Shown here one piece after another: positions 17,770 through 27,342 of a stretch of DNA of 64,000 bases. Both the position numbers and the translations under genes were made by a program. The notes beneath the pieces were generated by a model. The model was not told the DNA's origin and did not search any database. It saw only the letters and a program-made list of their open reading frames with translations. The stretch comes from Marinoscillum sp. 108. Lineage in GTDB: Bacteria; Bacteroidota; Bacteroidia; Cytophagales; Cyclobacteriaceae. The DNA is taken from positions 337,667 to 401,666 of the forward strand of contig NZ_LR734817.1 of NCBI RefSeq assembly GCF_902506655.1, written 5' to 3'. Position 1 is the first letter of the stretch, and every line of letters starts with the position of its first letter.

Positions 17770-17898
17770 ATGAAATTGAAATTTGTAATTATCGCACTCG
17801 TAATATTAGGTTTTTCAGCCTGTACCCAAAAGACCTGCCCAACATACGCTAACGTAGATGTTGAGCAGCAGCCTGTTGAAGAAGCGGCCAAGGTATAA
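17770..17898 (+). CDS. Very small lipoprotein (42 aa)
   Basis: An ATG at 17770 opens a 42-residue frame with Lys-rich start, a hydrophobic stretch (residues 5-16) and the lipobox GFSAC. The predicted mature peptide is only 25 residues: CTQKTCPTYA followed by an acidic, glutamine-rich tail. A strong promoter precedes it, which supports a real gene. It ends 3 bp before the convergent regulator gene. The function is unknown. Confidence 0.75.
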   Translation: MKLKFVIIALVILGFSACTQKTCPTYANVDVEQQPVEEAAKV

Positions 17899-17901
17899 GC
17901 C

Positions 17902-19059
17902 CTAAATCTCTACGTATTTTATCACATCCTCCTTCGTAATCTGAGCATTTGACATAATAATCAGTCGCTCCACGATATTACGCAGTTCTCGTATGTTTCC
18001 TGTCCATTTGTATTTCTGAAGCAATTCTATAGCCTCAGATGTGATTTTTTTAGGTGCAGTACCGTACTCCTGAGACACCTGATTGAGGAAATGGTCAACA
18101 AGCAACGGAATGTCATCGCTTCGATCTCTCAATGCAGGTACATGGATGATCATCACACTCAGCCTGTGATATAAGTCTTCCCTAAACCTTCCTGCTTCAA
18201 TCTCTTTCCTCAGATCCTTGTTGGTAGCCGCCAATACCCTAACATCCACCTTAATGTTTTTATCCCCACCCACGCGAGTGATCTGGTTCTCCTGCAGTGC
18301 ACGAAGCACTTTAGCCTGAGCCGACAAGCTCATGTCACCAATTTCGTCCAAAAAAAGTGTTCCACCCTGAGCTTGCTCGAATTTTCCGCTCCTTTGCTTG
18401 TGTGCGGAGGTGAAAGATCCCTTTTCGTGACCGAAGAGTTCACTCTCAATAAGCTCTGACGGAATAGCGGCACAGTTCACTTCAATCATCGGACTGGCAC
18501 TTCGATGACTCTTCTCATGGAGCCACCTGGCCACAAGCTCTTTCCCAGTACCATTTTCTCCGGTGATGAGCACTCTCGCCTCCGTAGGCGCCACCTTTTC
18601 GATGGTCTCTTTGATCTCAACAATACCCGCAGATTCCCCCACAATATCATATCGGCTGTTGATTTTTTTCTTCAGTCGTTTGGTCTCGGTCTGCAAGGTG
18701 GAGTTGCTGAGTGCATTTCTGACGGTGAGGAGTAGCCTGTTCAGATCCGGTGGCTTCTGAATGAAGTCAAATGCTCCTTTCTTAGTAGCATCTACTGCGG
18801 TCTCTATAGTCCCATGTGCGGAGATCATAATGAAAGGAACATCCATACCACTCTCCATTGCTTTGGAGAGGAGCTCTACTCCATCCATTTTGGGCATCTT
18901 GATATCGCAGAGTACGGCATCAAAAGTTTGCTCCTCCAGCAGCGCCCAGGCTGCTTCACCATCCGGAGCTTCACTCACTTCATAAGATTCATCCTCGAGG
19001 ATATCTTTCAGGGCCTGACGAATGGTTTTCTCATCGTCAACAATCAATATATGAGACAT
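17902..19059 (-). CDS. NtrC-family response regulator lacking a DNA-binding domain
   Basis: This 385-residue protein has a receiver domain (about 1-120; phospho-acceptor in LCDIKMPKMDG) and a sigma-54-type AAA+ domain (about 140-370). Walker A is GENGTGKE and Walker B is TLFLDEIGD. The sigma-54 contact loop, normally GAFTGA, is GSFTSA. The protein stops soon after the AAA+ domain (ITKEDVIKYVEI), where NtrC proteins carry a Fis-type helix-turn-helix. It therefore cannot bind enhancers in the usual way and may work from solution or through another protein. No partner kinase is adjacent. The gene lies just downstream of rnpB on the same strand. Confidence 0.93.
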   Translation of the reverse strand: MSHILIVDDEKTIRQALKDILEDESYEVSEAPDGEAAWALLEEQTFDAVLCDIKMPKMDGVELLSKAMESGMDVPFIMISAHGTIETAVDATKKGAFDFIQKPPDLNRLLLTVRNALSNSTLQTETKRLKKKINSRYDIVGESAGIVEIKETIEKVAPTEARVLITGENGTGKELVARWLHEKSHRSASPMIEVNCAAIPSELIESELFGHEKGSFTSAHKQRSGKFEQAQGGTLFLDEIGDMSLSAQAKVLRALQENQITRVGGDKNIKVDVRVLAATNKDLRKEIEAGRFREDLYHRLSVMIIHVPALRDRSDDIPLLVDHFLNQVSQEYGTAPKKITSEAIELLQKYKWTGNIRELRNIVERLIIMSNAQITKEDVIKYVEI

Positions 19060-19082
19060 GTAAATGAGTTAAAATAAAAAAA

Positions 19083-19475
19083 GCAAGTCTGTAAGCCGGG
19101 TCCTGTATCCCACTCCGATAATCACCGGAGCAGAATGCTCATCATTTATCTAGTCCTGACGTCACCATCAGGATCCATCAGCCTACCCATTCTGCATTTG
19201 GGCGAGCAACCCTTAGAGCAGAACCTATTTGGCCTTTCAGCCCGCAAGGTTTACCATGCACTCTTGCTCACACAAGAGCCGGTGAGCTCTTACCTCACCT
19301 TTTCACCTTTACCCATTTGAAAAACCAAAAGGGAAGTTTGTTTTCTGTGGCACTATCTGTCGCCTATCCATTCCTGAATAGGCTCCTTCCTGTTAGGAAG
19401 TGCGGCGCTCTACGCTGCCCGGACTTTCCTCTCTGACTCCTGTAATGATGGAATCAGAGCGATGAGCCGACTTGC
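19083..19475 (-). ncRNA. rnpB: RNase P RNA, bacterial class A
   Basis: The minus strand holds the catalytic RNA of RNase P, which removes 5' leaders from tRNA precursors. Visible landmarks in order are GAGGAAAGTCCGGGC near the 5' end, ACAGAAAACA, GGTAAAGGTGAAAAGG, a GAGGTAAGAGCTCACC stretch, and GACCCGGCTTACAG near the 3' end. The ends GCAAGTC and GACTTGC pair perfectly as helix P1, which sets the boundaries (393 nt). A T-rich tract follows the 3' end. A TATTTTTG promoter element sits just upstream. Confidence 0.95.
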
Positions 19476-19482
19476 AATGACG

Positions 19483-19490
19483 CAAAAATA
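19483..19490 (-). promoter_or_regulatory. -7 promoter element for rnpB
   Basis: TATTTTTG on the minus strand ends 7 nt before the predicted 5' end of the RNase P RNA, exactly where a TAnnTTTG element should be. A -33 box is not clear. Confidence 0.65.
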
Positions 19491-19496
19491 GATAAA

Positions 19497-19895
19497 TCAG
19501 AAGACATCCTGACCAGTAATTTTAAACTCCCACTCATCGGCAGTATACGCTACCTCTGTGATCATCTCTTCGATAAGATTCTCATCGGTATGATCTAAAA
19601 ATATAGAAGTATCCACCTTCAGAAAGCCATCTTCCACAATGAAATTGGTATGCACAAAATCCTTGCTTGCTTCCAATACAGCCGGGTAGTCTATCGGATG
19701 GTCCACACTGCATACCTTGGAGGTCACCTGTACAGTCTTTCGATTGTATTTTTCGTGATCCACCAGCCGGGCTATCACAGTCTGGAATCGATCATCCTTT
19801 AGCGGAATTACAAAAATTGAATGGTTATCATCATATTCTTGATACTCTCCACCAATTTTATCGGCAAATCTTTTACTAAAATCTTTAAAGTCCAT
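19497..19895 (-). CDS. Conserved hypothetical protein (132 aa)
   Basis: This 132-residue soluble protein begins with ATG at 19895. It looks alpha/beta, with a basic N-terminal helix (DFSKRFADKIGG) and several strands (SIFVIPL, RFQTVIARLV, FLKVDTSIFL), ending in an acidic helix and EWEFKITGQDVF. The pattern resembles small YbjN/CesT-like folds, but I cannot assign a family. It lies between the photolyase gene and rnpB on the same strand, with 33 bp to the former. Confidence 0.7.
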   Translation of the reverse strand: MDFKDFSKRFADKIGGEYQEYDDNHSIFVIPLKDDRFQTVIARLVDHEKYNRKTVQVTSKVCSVDHPIDYPAVLEASKDFVHTNFIVEDGFLKVDTSIFLDHTDENLIEEMITEVAYTADEWEFKITGQDVF

Positions 19896-19928
19896 GATGT
19901 TTTTTGGTTATGGAAATATACAAAAAAA

Positions 19929-21233
19929 TCAGTTCTGAGAAAGTGCCAGCTTGTAGGTTTCTATAGCCCGCAGGCGTGCTTCTTTATGAGAAACAATCGG
20001 TTCAGGATAGTCAGGACTTCCATACTCTGGCACCCAACGTCTCACATACTTTAGTTTCGGATCAAATTTCTCCTGCTGACTGTAGGGGTTAAAAACCCGG
20101 AAATAAGGCTGTGCATCCGTACCCGTACCTGCCGCCCATTGCCAGCCACCGTTGTTACTGCTCAACTCGAAATCCAAAAGTCTACTGGCAAAATAACGCT
20201 CTCCCCACCTCCAATCGATCAACAGATGCTTGGTCAGGAAACTAGCCACCACCATTCTCACCCTATTGTGCATATACCCTGTAGCGTTCAACTCTCGCAT
20301 ACCTGCATCTACCAACGGATAACCTGTCATCCCGTTGCACCACTTTTTAAACTGAGTCTCATCATTGATCCAAGGAATACGATCATACTGTGGCTTGAAT
20401 GCCTGATCTATTACCCTGGGGTAGTGAGCCAGAATCATCATGTAAAACTCCCTCCAAATCAACTCACTGAGCCATGTGTCAGATAAGCCGTGTGCTCTGC
20501 GTACCAAATCCCTGATGCTCACTGTACCAAAACGCAAATGGACACCAAGCTTAGAAGTACCATGCTCAGCAGGGAAGTCTCTTCTGGCCGCATACTGGGA
20601 TATCAGAGCATCACTTATCTCAGCCGGGGGTAAGTCGATCTCCGTACGTTTAAAATTCATCTGGCTGAGGGAAGGTATTTCCCTTCCTCTCATGGGGACC
20701 AGGGTCTTCAAATTTGCCTCACTATCGTGCTTTGAGACACCCACCTGATTGAATTTCTCAAACCATTTATTCTTGTAAGGAGTAAAAACCTTGTAGGGTT
20801 CCCCTTCTTTGGTAAGAATTTCACCTGCTTCAAAAATGACCTGATCTTTAAAAGTGAAGAAATCCACTCCTTTAGACTTTAAGCTGTTTTCTAATGCTGA
20901 ATCCCGCGCCGTGGCGTACGGTTCATAGTCCCGATTGGTGAAAACACCATTCACCTCATAATTTTCAAGGATAGCTTCAAAGGCCTTATCAGGAGTGCCA
21001 TGATAGACATCCAGAGCACTTCCATGCTCCCGATAGTAGGTGTTCAGTCGAGTGACCTGATCATGAATGAATGTGATCCTTGGATCCTTTCTGTCCTCGA
21101 GCTCATCCAAGATATTGGTATCAAAAATAAAGACGGGCAAAACAGGAAGCCCGGCTGTCAAAGCATATTGGAGCCCAGTGTTGTCATGACCCCTCAGGTC
21201 TCTGCGATGCCAGAAAATGTTAATCTTAGCCAT
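19929..21233 (-). CDS. phrB: Deoxyribodipyrimidine photolyase (cryptochrome/photolyase family)
   Basis: This 434-residue flavoprotein repairs UV-induced pyrimidine dimers using blue light. The N-terminal antenna domain starts with FWHRRDLRGHDNTGL. The FAD-binding part contains LGVHLRFGTVSIR, WLSELIWREFYMMIL, AGMRELNATGYMHNRVRM, and NNGGWQWAAGTGTDAQPYFR, all diagnostic of class I enzymes. Length and the ATG at 21233 match the family. It begins 44 bp after the tamB stop on the same strand and may share its transcript. Confidence 0.94.
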   Translation of the reverse strand: MAKINIFWHRRDLRGHDNTGLQYALTAGLPVLPVFIFDTNILDELEDRKDPRITFIHDQVTRLNTYYREHGSALDVYHGTPDKAFEAILENYEVNGVFTNRDYEPYATARDSALENSLKSKGVDFFTFKDQVIFEAGEILTKEGEPYKVFTPYKNKWFEKFNQVGVSKHDSEANLKTLVPMRGREIPSLSQMNFKRTEIDLPPAEISDALISQYAARRDFPAEHGTSKLGVHLRFGTVSIRDLVRRAHGLSDTWLSELIWREFYMMILAHYPRVIDQAFKPQYDRIPWINDETQFKKWCNGMTGYPLVDAGMRELNATGYMHNRVRMVVASFLTKHLLIDWRWGERYFASRLLDFELSSNNGGWQWAAGTGTDAQPYFRVFNPYSQQEKFDPKLKYVRRWVPEYGSPDYPEPIVSHKEARLRAIETYKLALSQN

Positions 21234-21277
21234 GGAATAAAAACCTGAACCAGCTGGAATAGTTTAGGAATGAAGGA

Positions 21278-24200
21278 TTATCCCTCCTCATTGGCAGCCC
21301 GTTCCTTGCTCATATCTTTAGGCTTGCTGGAGATAGCAGCTTCCCGGGTACGTGTGAGCAATTCCCTCAGGTCATCAAAGGACTTGATGTACTGAAAGCT
21401 CACCCCGGTTTCCCGCTGCAAATCGTTCGCTATTTGTTCGGTTTTACTAAAGGCCTTCACCCTAAAGTGGCCATCTGGTGTTAACAAATACCGGATGGAC
21501 CAATCGCCAATCACATCATTTGTGCTGGGATCATCCGCTCCACTACTCGGTATGGCCCCACCTCCACTTACACGCAAGCGTCCATCCATGAAGGTGTATG
21601 ACAGCCGAAGCTGAAACGTATTGAAAGCGTTGGCATCAAGAGAAGAGAGGTCTACATCTACCTCCAGGTTTTCATCTACCTGACTGATGAAGTAAGAAAA
21701 CTGATTGGAAAGAAACTCGCTGAGACTACCGCCCACATCGCTACCGCCCACATTGAAGCTAGACTGCCTGTAAAACTTACGCAGAATAAGTAAGCTAAAT
21801 ACCTGTCGCTTGAGTTCCTGCTCATTGTTATTCATAACACTCAGCGCGCGCTGCACGTCGGAGGTAGGGGAAGACTGAGAATCTTCCAGCTTGATTTCAA
21901 AGTCGATACGCGGAGAAAGCATTTCACCCTGCAACTTCAACACTACCAGCACCGGATACTTTTGACTGACTGCACTCGCATCAGCAGTTCCATCAAACTC
22001 ATCAAAAGAAGCCAATTGTCTGTAGTTCGCATTGAGGTTTAGAATACCGGAATAGGGATCTCCATACCAAGAAATGGTACTCCCGGCAGATACCGTGAAT
22101 TCCTTGTTGATACCAAGGGCTGGAATGGTGAAATTATAGGCCCCTTCAGTAATGCTGAGGTCGCCAAACAGCTCGAATTCTCCATTGGTATCCAAAAACA
22201 TTTTGAGGTTACCATTGCCCCTGCCCCGAATAATGTCTCCTGTTCTGATATCAAAAATCAGCTCCACATATGCATCAGGAGTCACATCTATTTCAAAATC
22301 CAATCGAATGCCTGAAATGCTGTTTTTGACGATTTCATCAATATTAAAAGTGTTGGTGGTATCAGAGAAATCGACGAATGAGATGTAATCCTTTTGGGTA
22401 ATCTCACTACTTTCGGAAAGGGGTATAAATAGTTTGGTCCCTTTCTCTGTAGTAGCTTTCGCCTTGATGATCAGATCCTCCACAGGTCCTGCGATACTGA
22501 TATCCCCGGTCGCGTTGGCGGTACCATAATACAAACTATTTTCAGAGGCCGTGGTATTCAAGAGCTGAAAATCCCTCACGGCCATATTGATATCCACTTC
22601 CAGTTCGCGGAATCCTCGATGATAGATGGCGCCACTCAAAGTGGCCCTGTCATCGTCACGATCTCTCAGCTTGATTCCATTGAAATTAATGGCCTTGTTA
22701 TCGAAAGACAAATCCCCGTCGAAAGAGTAGGTAGTTCCCAGATAATCAAAAGTAAATCGCCCATTGGAAACGCTACTGGAGCCGTTCAGGACAGGATACC
22801 TGGTAGATCCCGTGATTGCAATCTCACCATCCGCAAACCCACCTATATCCGAAAACAAACCCTGCAGGAATGGATCCAACAACTGCAAGTTCGCTTGATT
22901 AAATTCTGCCTTAATATCCAGCTGCTCCAGAGAGTCCCCGGGAATGTACATGCCGGCGATGGTAATGGTGTTAATGGCTTCTCTCTGCACTCCAAAATCA
23001 ATTTCCAACCCACGTCTACCTGGGTTCCATTTGGATCTCCCGGCTACATTCCCCACCACAAATTCGTTCAATTCGAAGGCGTTTACATTCAAGTCACTAT
23101 CGAGAATAAATGGGCTTTGAATATCTTCCCTTATGAGGTCCACTGTGGCGTCCAATACGCCGCCCAGACTGACGGGCAGTAGGGCTCCCAGAGCCTTTAG
23201 ATCAAAGTTTTTAAAAGATAAATTCAGGTTGGTGGCAGCACTGTCTGTATAGATGCCTTTTAGCAGTATCGATTGATCATTTTGATACAGCTCCATCCTA
23301 TCAAACACCAATTCCTTCTCGGTCAGCGTGATCTTGTTATAAGGGTTAAAATACCAACGCTCACCGAAAGCCACTAATTTAGATGGGAGGAAATTGAAGG
23401 TAAGCCGGTCATCTGATAATTTCATTTCACCATTGATGTCGGCCGAACTATTATTCTCTGGTTGCGCAATACTGGTGTAGAAATTGATCTTATCATCAAA
23501 CCAAACAGCTTCTATAGACAAATTCTTGGTAGGTGGGTTATCTTTCCACGCCTGCTTTTGCGAATCGATAAAGACTGAGGCGATGATCCCGGCGGAATCC
23601 AGGTCTTTTGACAGGTTCACATCAATCGTGTTTTGATTAAACGAAAAACCATTAAAATACACGGAATCAATTTCTGCGAAGATGGACAACGTGGCATTTT
23701 TCCTTTGATAATAAGTACCCTCAAACACTCCTTTAGGAGACAAATAAAAATCCTTATCGAAAATCAAATTGGTATATCTGGAAATGTCATGATACCTAAC
23801 CTGAAAATCAATAGAGTAGCTATTCACTGGTTGGTCAGCGGATACTTTCTCAGGATCTCTGGAGTAATCAGGGCTGAAATAGGCCTCTAATTCAGAGGCC
23901 ATTGTTTCAATATCCGAAGATATCTGTGAGAAGTAAAAATCCCCCTCCAACTGGACATCCAGTTCTGGTAGGATCAATTCAATCCGTCTCTGCCGCCCTA
24001 TCAAGGAAGAGTTGAGCTTCACCGAATCAAGTTTCAGTGAATCATCCGACCATACCAAACCTAAATCGTCTATTCTCACACTACCCTGCAGGCTATCCAG
24101 ATTAAGCCCGCTAAGATCCGCATCCACCCTTCCATTGATTCTCCATTTTGTCCTGGTAAAGCCCAAAGCGAACAAGTCAAGTGTATCTATCTCTGAGTAG

Positions 24201-25786
24201 ATTTTTACCCTTTCAGGAGCCTGCTTCAAATCCACACTACCTTCGGTCAGTACCTTACAGTTAGGATCGGTAATCTCCAACTTCCCTTCAAAAAACTGCG
24301 AAGAGAACTGGCCATTGGCTTTGATATGTTCATACTCGTACCCGAAAATTTCAGATCTAAACACTTCTGCATCCAAATAGAACTTGGCATTCTTCTGGGT
24401 CAGGCCCTGTCCATCTATTTTGCCTTCCAGGTTCACCCTCCCCACCAGCATTGTATCTCCAATGACTTTGCCCACATTAAAGTGATCGAGTTTCAGCTTT
24501 CCCGAATAGCTGGCTTCTTCCCATCCCTTTGGGAATTTTAGGTTTAAATCGGAATAGACCTTGCCTTCATTTGTATCAAAAGTGGCGTTCGCAACAAAAT
24601 CGTTGGTAAATCCCAAGAATCTCCCGGAAAAACTAATTTCACCCAATTCTTCCAATTCCTTCAGCGAAGCAGTAGTGAAGACCTGCACATCCTGTGGATA
24701 AATCAACGCCTCCTTCACCCTGGCGTCAATAAACGTCTCCTCTATGGCCGGCAGTCCCATAAAATCAAAACTTCCCTCCAGGTGTGTTCCTATTCCAAAA
24801 TCCAATTGGAGGTTACTCAATGAAAGCCTGGGAACGGGACCAGAAATCTGAGTGGATATATTCACTTCAAAATCATCAGTGGGCAAATCAACGAAAAAAG
24901 CAAGGTCATGCTTCGAAATGCGAGCATCCACCAAATTCACATCAAGTGCTACGCTATTGGTGAAGTCTGAAAGCGCTGAAAAATCTGAATACTTTAAGCC
25001 AAAATGATCCCTTATAATAGAATGACGAGTCTCCAGTACCAAATCACTCAAATCAATCTCATGACTATTCAGCATAAACATGGTTTGCAACTTTTCCACT
25101 GTCAGACCTGTAGCGGGATCTCTCGCAGCCAGGGATCTGATTTCGGCCTGAATGGTATCACGTATTATCGTGAAATCAGCAAACGTAGCTCCTGGTATCT
25201 CCAGCAAGAAATGCCCGTAATCAAACTTCCCCTGAGGTAGGCTATCATTCAATCGATTGTCGTATGAAAACTGAAATTGATCGAGTCGGATCTTGCCGAG
25301 AGACAACTTTGGCGCGGAAGCTTTGGACACGGTATCCTGCTTTTTGGGGGCCAGCGCCCTTAGGTCATTAATAAACTCAATAAGGTTGAGGTTGAGTGTG
25401 TCCTCATATTTTTTCATATGCAAGGCACCGTCTCTCAAATAAATCTGATCAAACCACAAATCCCCCTCTACCAGCAAATGATCCAATTGATAATCCACCT
25501 GAATGGTACTGGCCGAAATCATCACATTGTCCTGATAATCTTTCACTTCCAGCCCTTTTATTTCCACAAAATCAAACCATTTGATCTTAATGTTTGTAAA
25601 CTTTGCGGTTTGCCGGGTGTTTGCATTGATTAATGACAGCACCTCATTGGCAAGATAATTTTGTAAGAAGGGGGTTTGCAATAGCAAAATCAAGATGACG
25701 AGGAAAATAGCAATGCCAGTGATGCTCCAGAAAATCAGCTTTCTGAGCAAAACAACTGCACTTCTGAATGTAATCTTTCCCTTCAA
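21278..25786 (-). CDS. tamB: TamB-like translocation/assembly protein
   Basis: This 1502-residue protein has one N-terminal membrane helix (about 16-38) and a long beta-rich body that spans the periplasm. The C-terminal part (about 1150-1450) is the TamB/DUF490 domain. The family forms a groove that bridges the inner and outer membranes, for outer-membrane protein insertion or phospholipid transport. The start can only be TTG at 25786: an in-frame TAA lies 13 codons upstream with no ATG, GTG or TTG between, and later starts would cut the membrane anchor. The start codon is 21 bp from that of divergent tsaD. No tamA homologue is adjacent. Confidence 0.92.
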   Translation of the reverse strand: MKGKITFRSAVVLLRKLIFWSITGIAIFLVILILLLQTPFLQNYLANEVLSLINANTRQTAKFTNIKIKWFDFVEIKGLEVKDYQDNVMISASTIQVDYQLDHLLVEGDLWFDQIYLRDGALHMKKYEDTLNLNLIEFINDLRALAPKKQDTVSKASAPKLSLGKIRLDQFQFSYDNRLNDSLPQGKFDYGHFLLEIPGATFADFTIIRDTIQAEIRSLAARDPATGLTVEKLQTMFMLNSHEIDLSDLVLETRHSIIRDHFGLKYSDFSALSDFTNSVALDVNLVDARISKHDLAFFVDLPTDDFEVNISTQISGPVPRLSLSNLQLDFGIGTHLEGSFDFMGLPAIEETFIDARVKEALIYPQDVQVFTTASLKELEELGEISFSGRFLGFTNDFVANATFDTNEGKVYSDLNLKFPKGWEEASYSGKLKLDHFNVGKVIGDTMLVGRVNLEGKIDGQGLTQKNAKFYLDAEVFRSEIFGYEYEHIKANGQFSSQFFEGKLEITDPNCKVLTEGSVDLKQAPERVKIYSEIDTLDLFALGFTRTKWRINGRVDADLSGLNLDSLQGSVRIDDLGLVWSDDSLKLDSVKLNSSLIGRQRRIELILPELDVQLEGDFYFSQISSDIETMASELEAYFSPDYSRDPEKVSADQPVNSYSIDFQVRYHDISRYTNLIFDKDFYLSPKGVFEGTYYQRKNATLSIFAEIDSVYFNGFSFNQNTIDVNLSKDLDSAGIIASVFIDSQKQAWKDNPPTKNLSIEAVWFDDKINFYTSIAQPENNSSADINGEMKLSDDRLTFNFLPSKLVAFGERWYFNPYNKITLTEKELVFDRMELYQNDQSILLKGIYTDSAATNLNLSFKNFDLKALGALLPVSLGGVLDATVDLIREDIQSPFILDSDLNVNAFELNEFVVGNVAGRSKWNPGRRGLEIDFGVQREAINTITIAGMYIPGDSLEQLDIKAEFNQANLQLLDPFLQGLFSDIGGFADGEIAITGSTRYPVLNGSSSVSNGRFTFDYLGTTYSFDGDLSFDNKAINFNGIKLRDRDDDRATLSGAIYHRGFRELEVDINMAVRDFQLLNTTASENSLYYGTANATGDISIAGPVEDLIIKAKATTEKGTKLFIPLSESSEITQKDYISFVDFSDTTNTFNIDEIVKNSISGIRLDFEIDVTPDAYVELIFDIRTGDIIRGRGNGNLKMFLDTNGEFELFGDLSITEGAYNFTIPALGINKEFTVSAGSTISWYGDPYSGILNLNANYRQLASFDEFDGTADASAVSQKYPVLVVLKLQGEMLSPRIDFEIKLEDSQSSPTSDVQRALSVMNNNEQELKRQVFSLLILRKFYRQSSFNVGGSDVGGSLSEFLSNQFSYFISQVDENLEVDVDLSSLDANAFNTFQLRLSYTFMDGRLRVSGGGAIPSSGADDPSTNDVIGDWSIRYLLTPDGHFRVKAFSKTEQIANDLQRETGVSFQYIKSFDDLRELLTRTREAAISSKPKDMSKERAANEEG

Positions 25787-25807
25787 ATCCCGTAAAATTC
25801 TGTTCTG

Positions 25808-26815
25808 ATGAGTACCACGATATTAGGTATAGAGTCATCTTGCGATGAAACCGCCGCTGCTGTGTGCAAAGATGGAAAAATAATCAATAACATAATTGCA
25901 ACTCAATCCATCCATGAAAGTTACGGAGGGGTAGTCCCTGAACTGGCATCCCGTGCACATCAAAAGAATCTCATTCCGGTGATTAACGAAGCATTGGTGG
26001 CTGCCGATATAAAAATGTCTGATTTAGATGCCATTGCCTACACACAAGGGCCAGGGCTACTCGGTGCGCTCCTTGTGGGAAGCTCATTTGCTAAAACAGC
26101 AGCCATGGCGCTGGGCATACCCATTATCCCCATCAATCACATGCAGGCTCATGTACTGGCGCACTTTATCGAAGATCCTATCCCGGAGTTCCCCTTTCTA
26201 TGTCTTACAGTTAGCGGAGGGCACACGCAGATTGTAAGGGTAAACAACCACCTGGATATGTCCATCATCGGCCAGAGCAAAGATGACGCTGTTGGTGAAG
26301 CTTTTGATAAGTGTGCGAAATTATTGGGTGTGGGATACCCAGGCGGACCAAAAATTGATCAACTGGCCAAAACAGGAGATGCTAAAAGGTTCACTTTTCC
26401 GCATAGTGACATTCCCGACCTGGATTATTCGTTTTCCGGTATCAAAACTGCCTTCATGTATTTCCTGAGGGATGGCATGAAAAAGAACGATCAATTCATC
26501 AACGAAAACATCAACGACCTGGCAGCAAGCCTGCAAGGCACCCTCATCGATATGCTCTTTGTGAAACTCAAACTGGCAGCAAAAAGAGAGAAAATAAAAA
26601 ACATAGCCATTGCCGGAGGTGTTTCAGCTAACAGCGGCCTGAGAAATCGGCTGCTCACAGATGCTGATAAATATGGATGGAAGGTTTTTATTCCCAAATT
26701 TGAGTACTGTACGGATAATGCGGCCATGATCGCCACGGCAGGCTATTACCACTTGCAAGCAGGTAAAACCGGTACGCTCCGGGACAGCCCTCAGCCGAGA
26801 ATGTCATTTTCCTAG
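25808..26815 (+). CDS. tsaD: tRNA threonylcarbamoyladenosine synthase subunit TsaD
   Basis: This 335-residue ASKHA-fold enzyme transfers the threonylcarbamoyl group to A37 of tRNAs that read ANN codons. It begins MSTTILGIESSCDETAAAV. The metal ligands are in HMQAHVLAHF, and SGGHTQI and GGVSANSGLR bind nucleotide. The length is standard. It diverges from tamB with a 21-bp gap. Partner genes tsaB, tsaC and tsaE are not in the window. Confidence 0.97.
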   Translation: MSTTILGIESSCDETAAAVCKDGKIINNIIATQSIHESYGGVVPELASRAHQKNLIPVINEALVAADIKMSDLDAIAYTQGPGLLGALLVGSSFAKTAAMALGIPIIPINHMQAHVLAHFIEDPIPEFPFLCLTVSGGHTQIVRVNNHLDMSIIGQSKDDAVGEAFDKCAKLLGVGYPGGPKIDQLAKTGDAKRFTFPHSDIPDLDYSFSGIKTAFMYFLRDGMKKNDQFINENINDLAASLQGTLIDMLFVKLKLAAKREKIKNIAIAGGVSANSGLRNRLLTDADKYGWKVFIPKFEYCTDNAAMIATAGYYHLQAGKTGTLRDSPQPRMSFS

Positions 26816-26873
26816 TCAAATACTTTCCATTAGACCTCCAACTTCATTATTTTTAAAATTGACCAAGTAAACC

Positions 26874-27341
26874 ATGGCAAAAGACACCTCACGTTTTTCT
26901 AATAACATTTCGATCAAAAATCGAAAGGCCAGTTATGAGTATGAATTCATAGACAAATATGAAGCGGGCATTGTATTGAAGGGAACGGAAATCAAGTCCA
27001 TTCGTGAGGGCAAGGCAAGTGTACAGGAAGCCTATTGTTACCTCAAGAATGATGAGGTTTTTATCAAGAGTATGAACATCTCTCCCTATTCGAATAGCTC
27101 CTTTGCCAATCACGAGATCACTCGTGATCGTAAACTGCTCCTTAAGAAAAAAGAGGTTGAAAAAATTAAGACAAAAACCGAAGAAAAGGGATTGACCATC
27201 GTGCCGACGAAGATGTATATCAATAGTCGGGGCTTTGCCAAGGTGGAAATTGCTGTGGCGAGAGGTAAAAAACTTTTTGACAAGAGGGATAGTATCAAAA
27301 AGAAAGATCAGGATAGGGAACTCAAACGGTTGAAAATTTGA
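26874..27341 (+). CDS. smpB: SsrA-binding protein SmpB
   Basis: This 155-residue protein binds tmRNA and brings it to stalled ribosomes. Diagnostic blocks are GIVLKGTEIKSIREGKAS, ISPYSNSSFANH and GLTIVPTKMYI, with the basic C-terminal tail KKLFDKRDSIKKKDQDREL. The start is the ATG at 26874. The ssrA RNA gene is not in the window. The next gene starts 1 bp after its stop codon. Confidence 0.97.
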   Translation: MAKDTSRFSNNISIKNRKASYEYEFIDKYEAGIVLKGTEIKSIREGKASVQEAYCYLKNDEVFIKSMNISPYSNSSFANHEITRDRKLLLKKKEVEKIKTKTEEKGLTIVPTKMYINSRGFAKVEIAVARGKKLFDKRDSIKKKDQDRELKRLKI

Positions 27342-27342
27342 A

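Noticed and set aside
25644..25838. Frame with an ATG that could supply the tamB N-terminus after a frameshift
   Set aside because: The TTG-started frame already has a proper membrane anchor and continues without a break, so no frameshift is needed.
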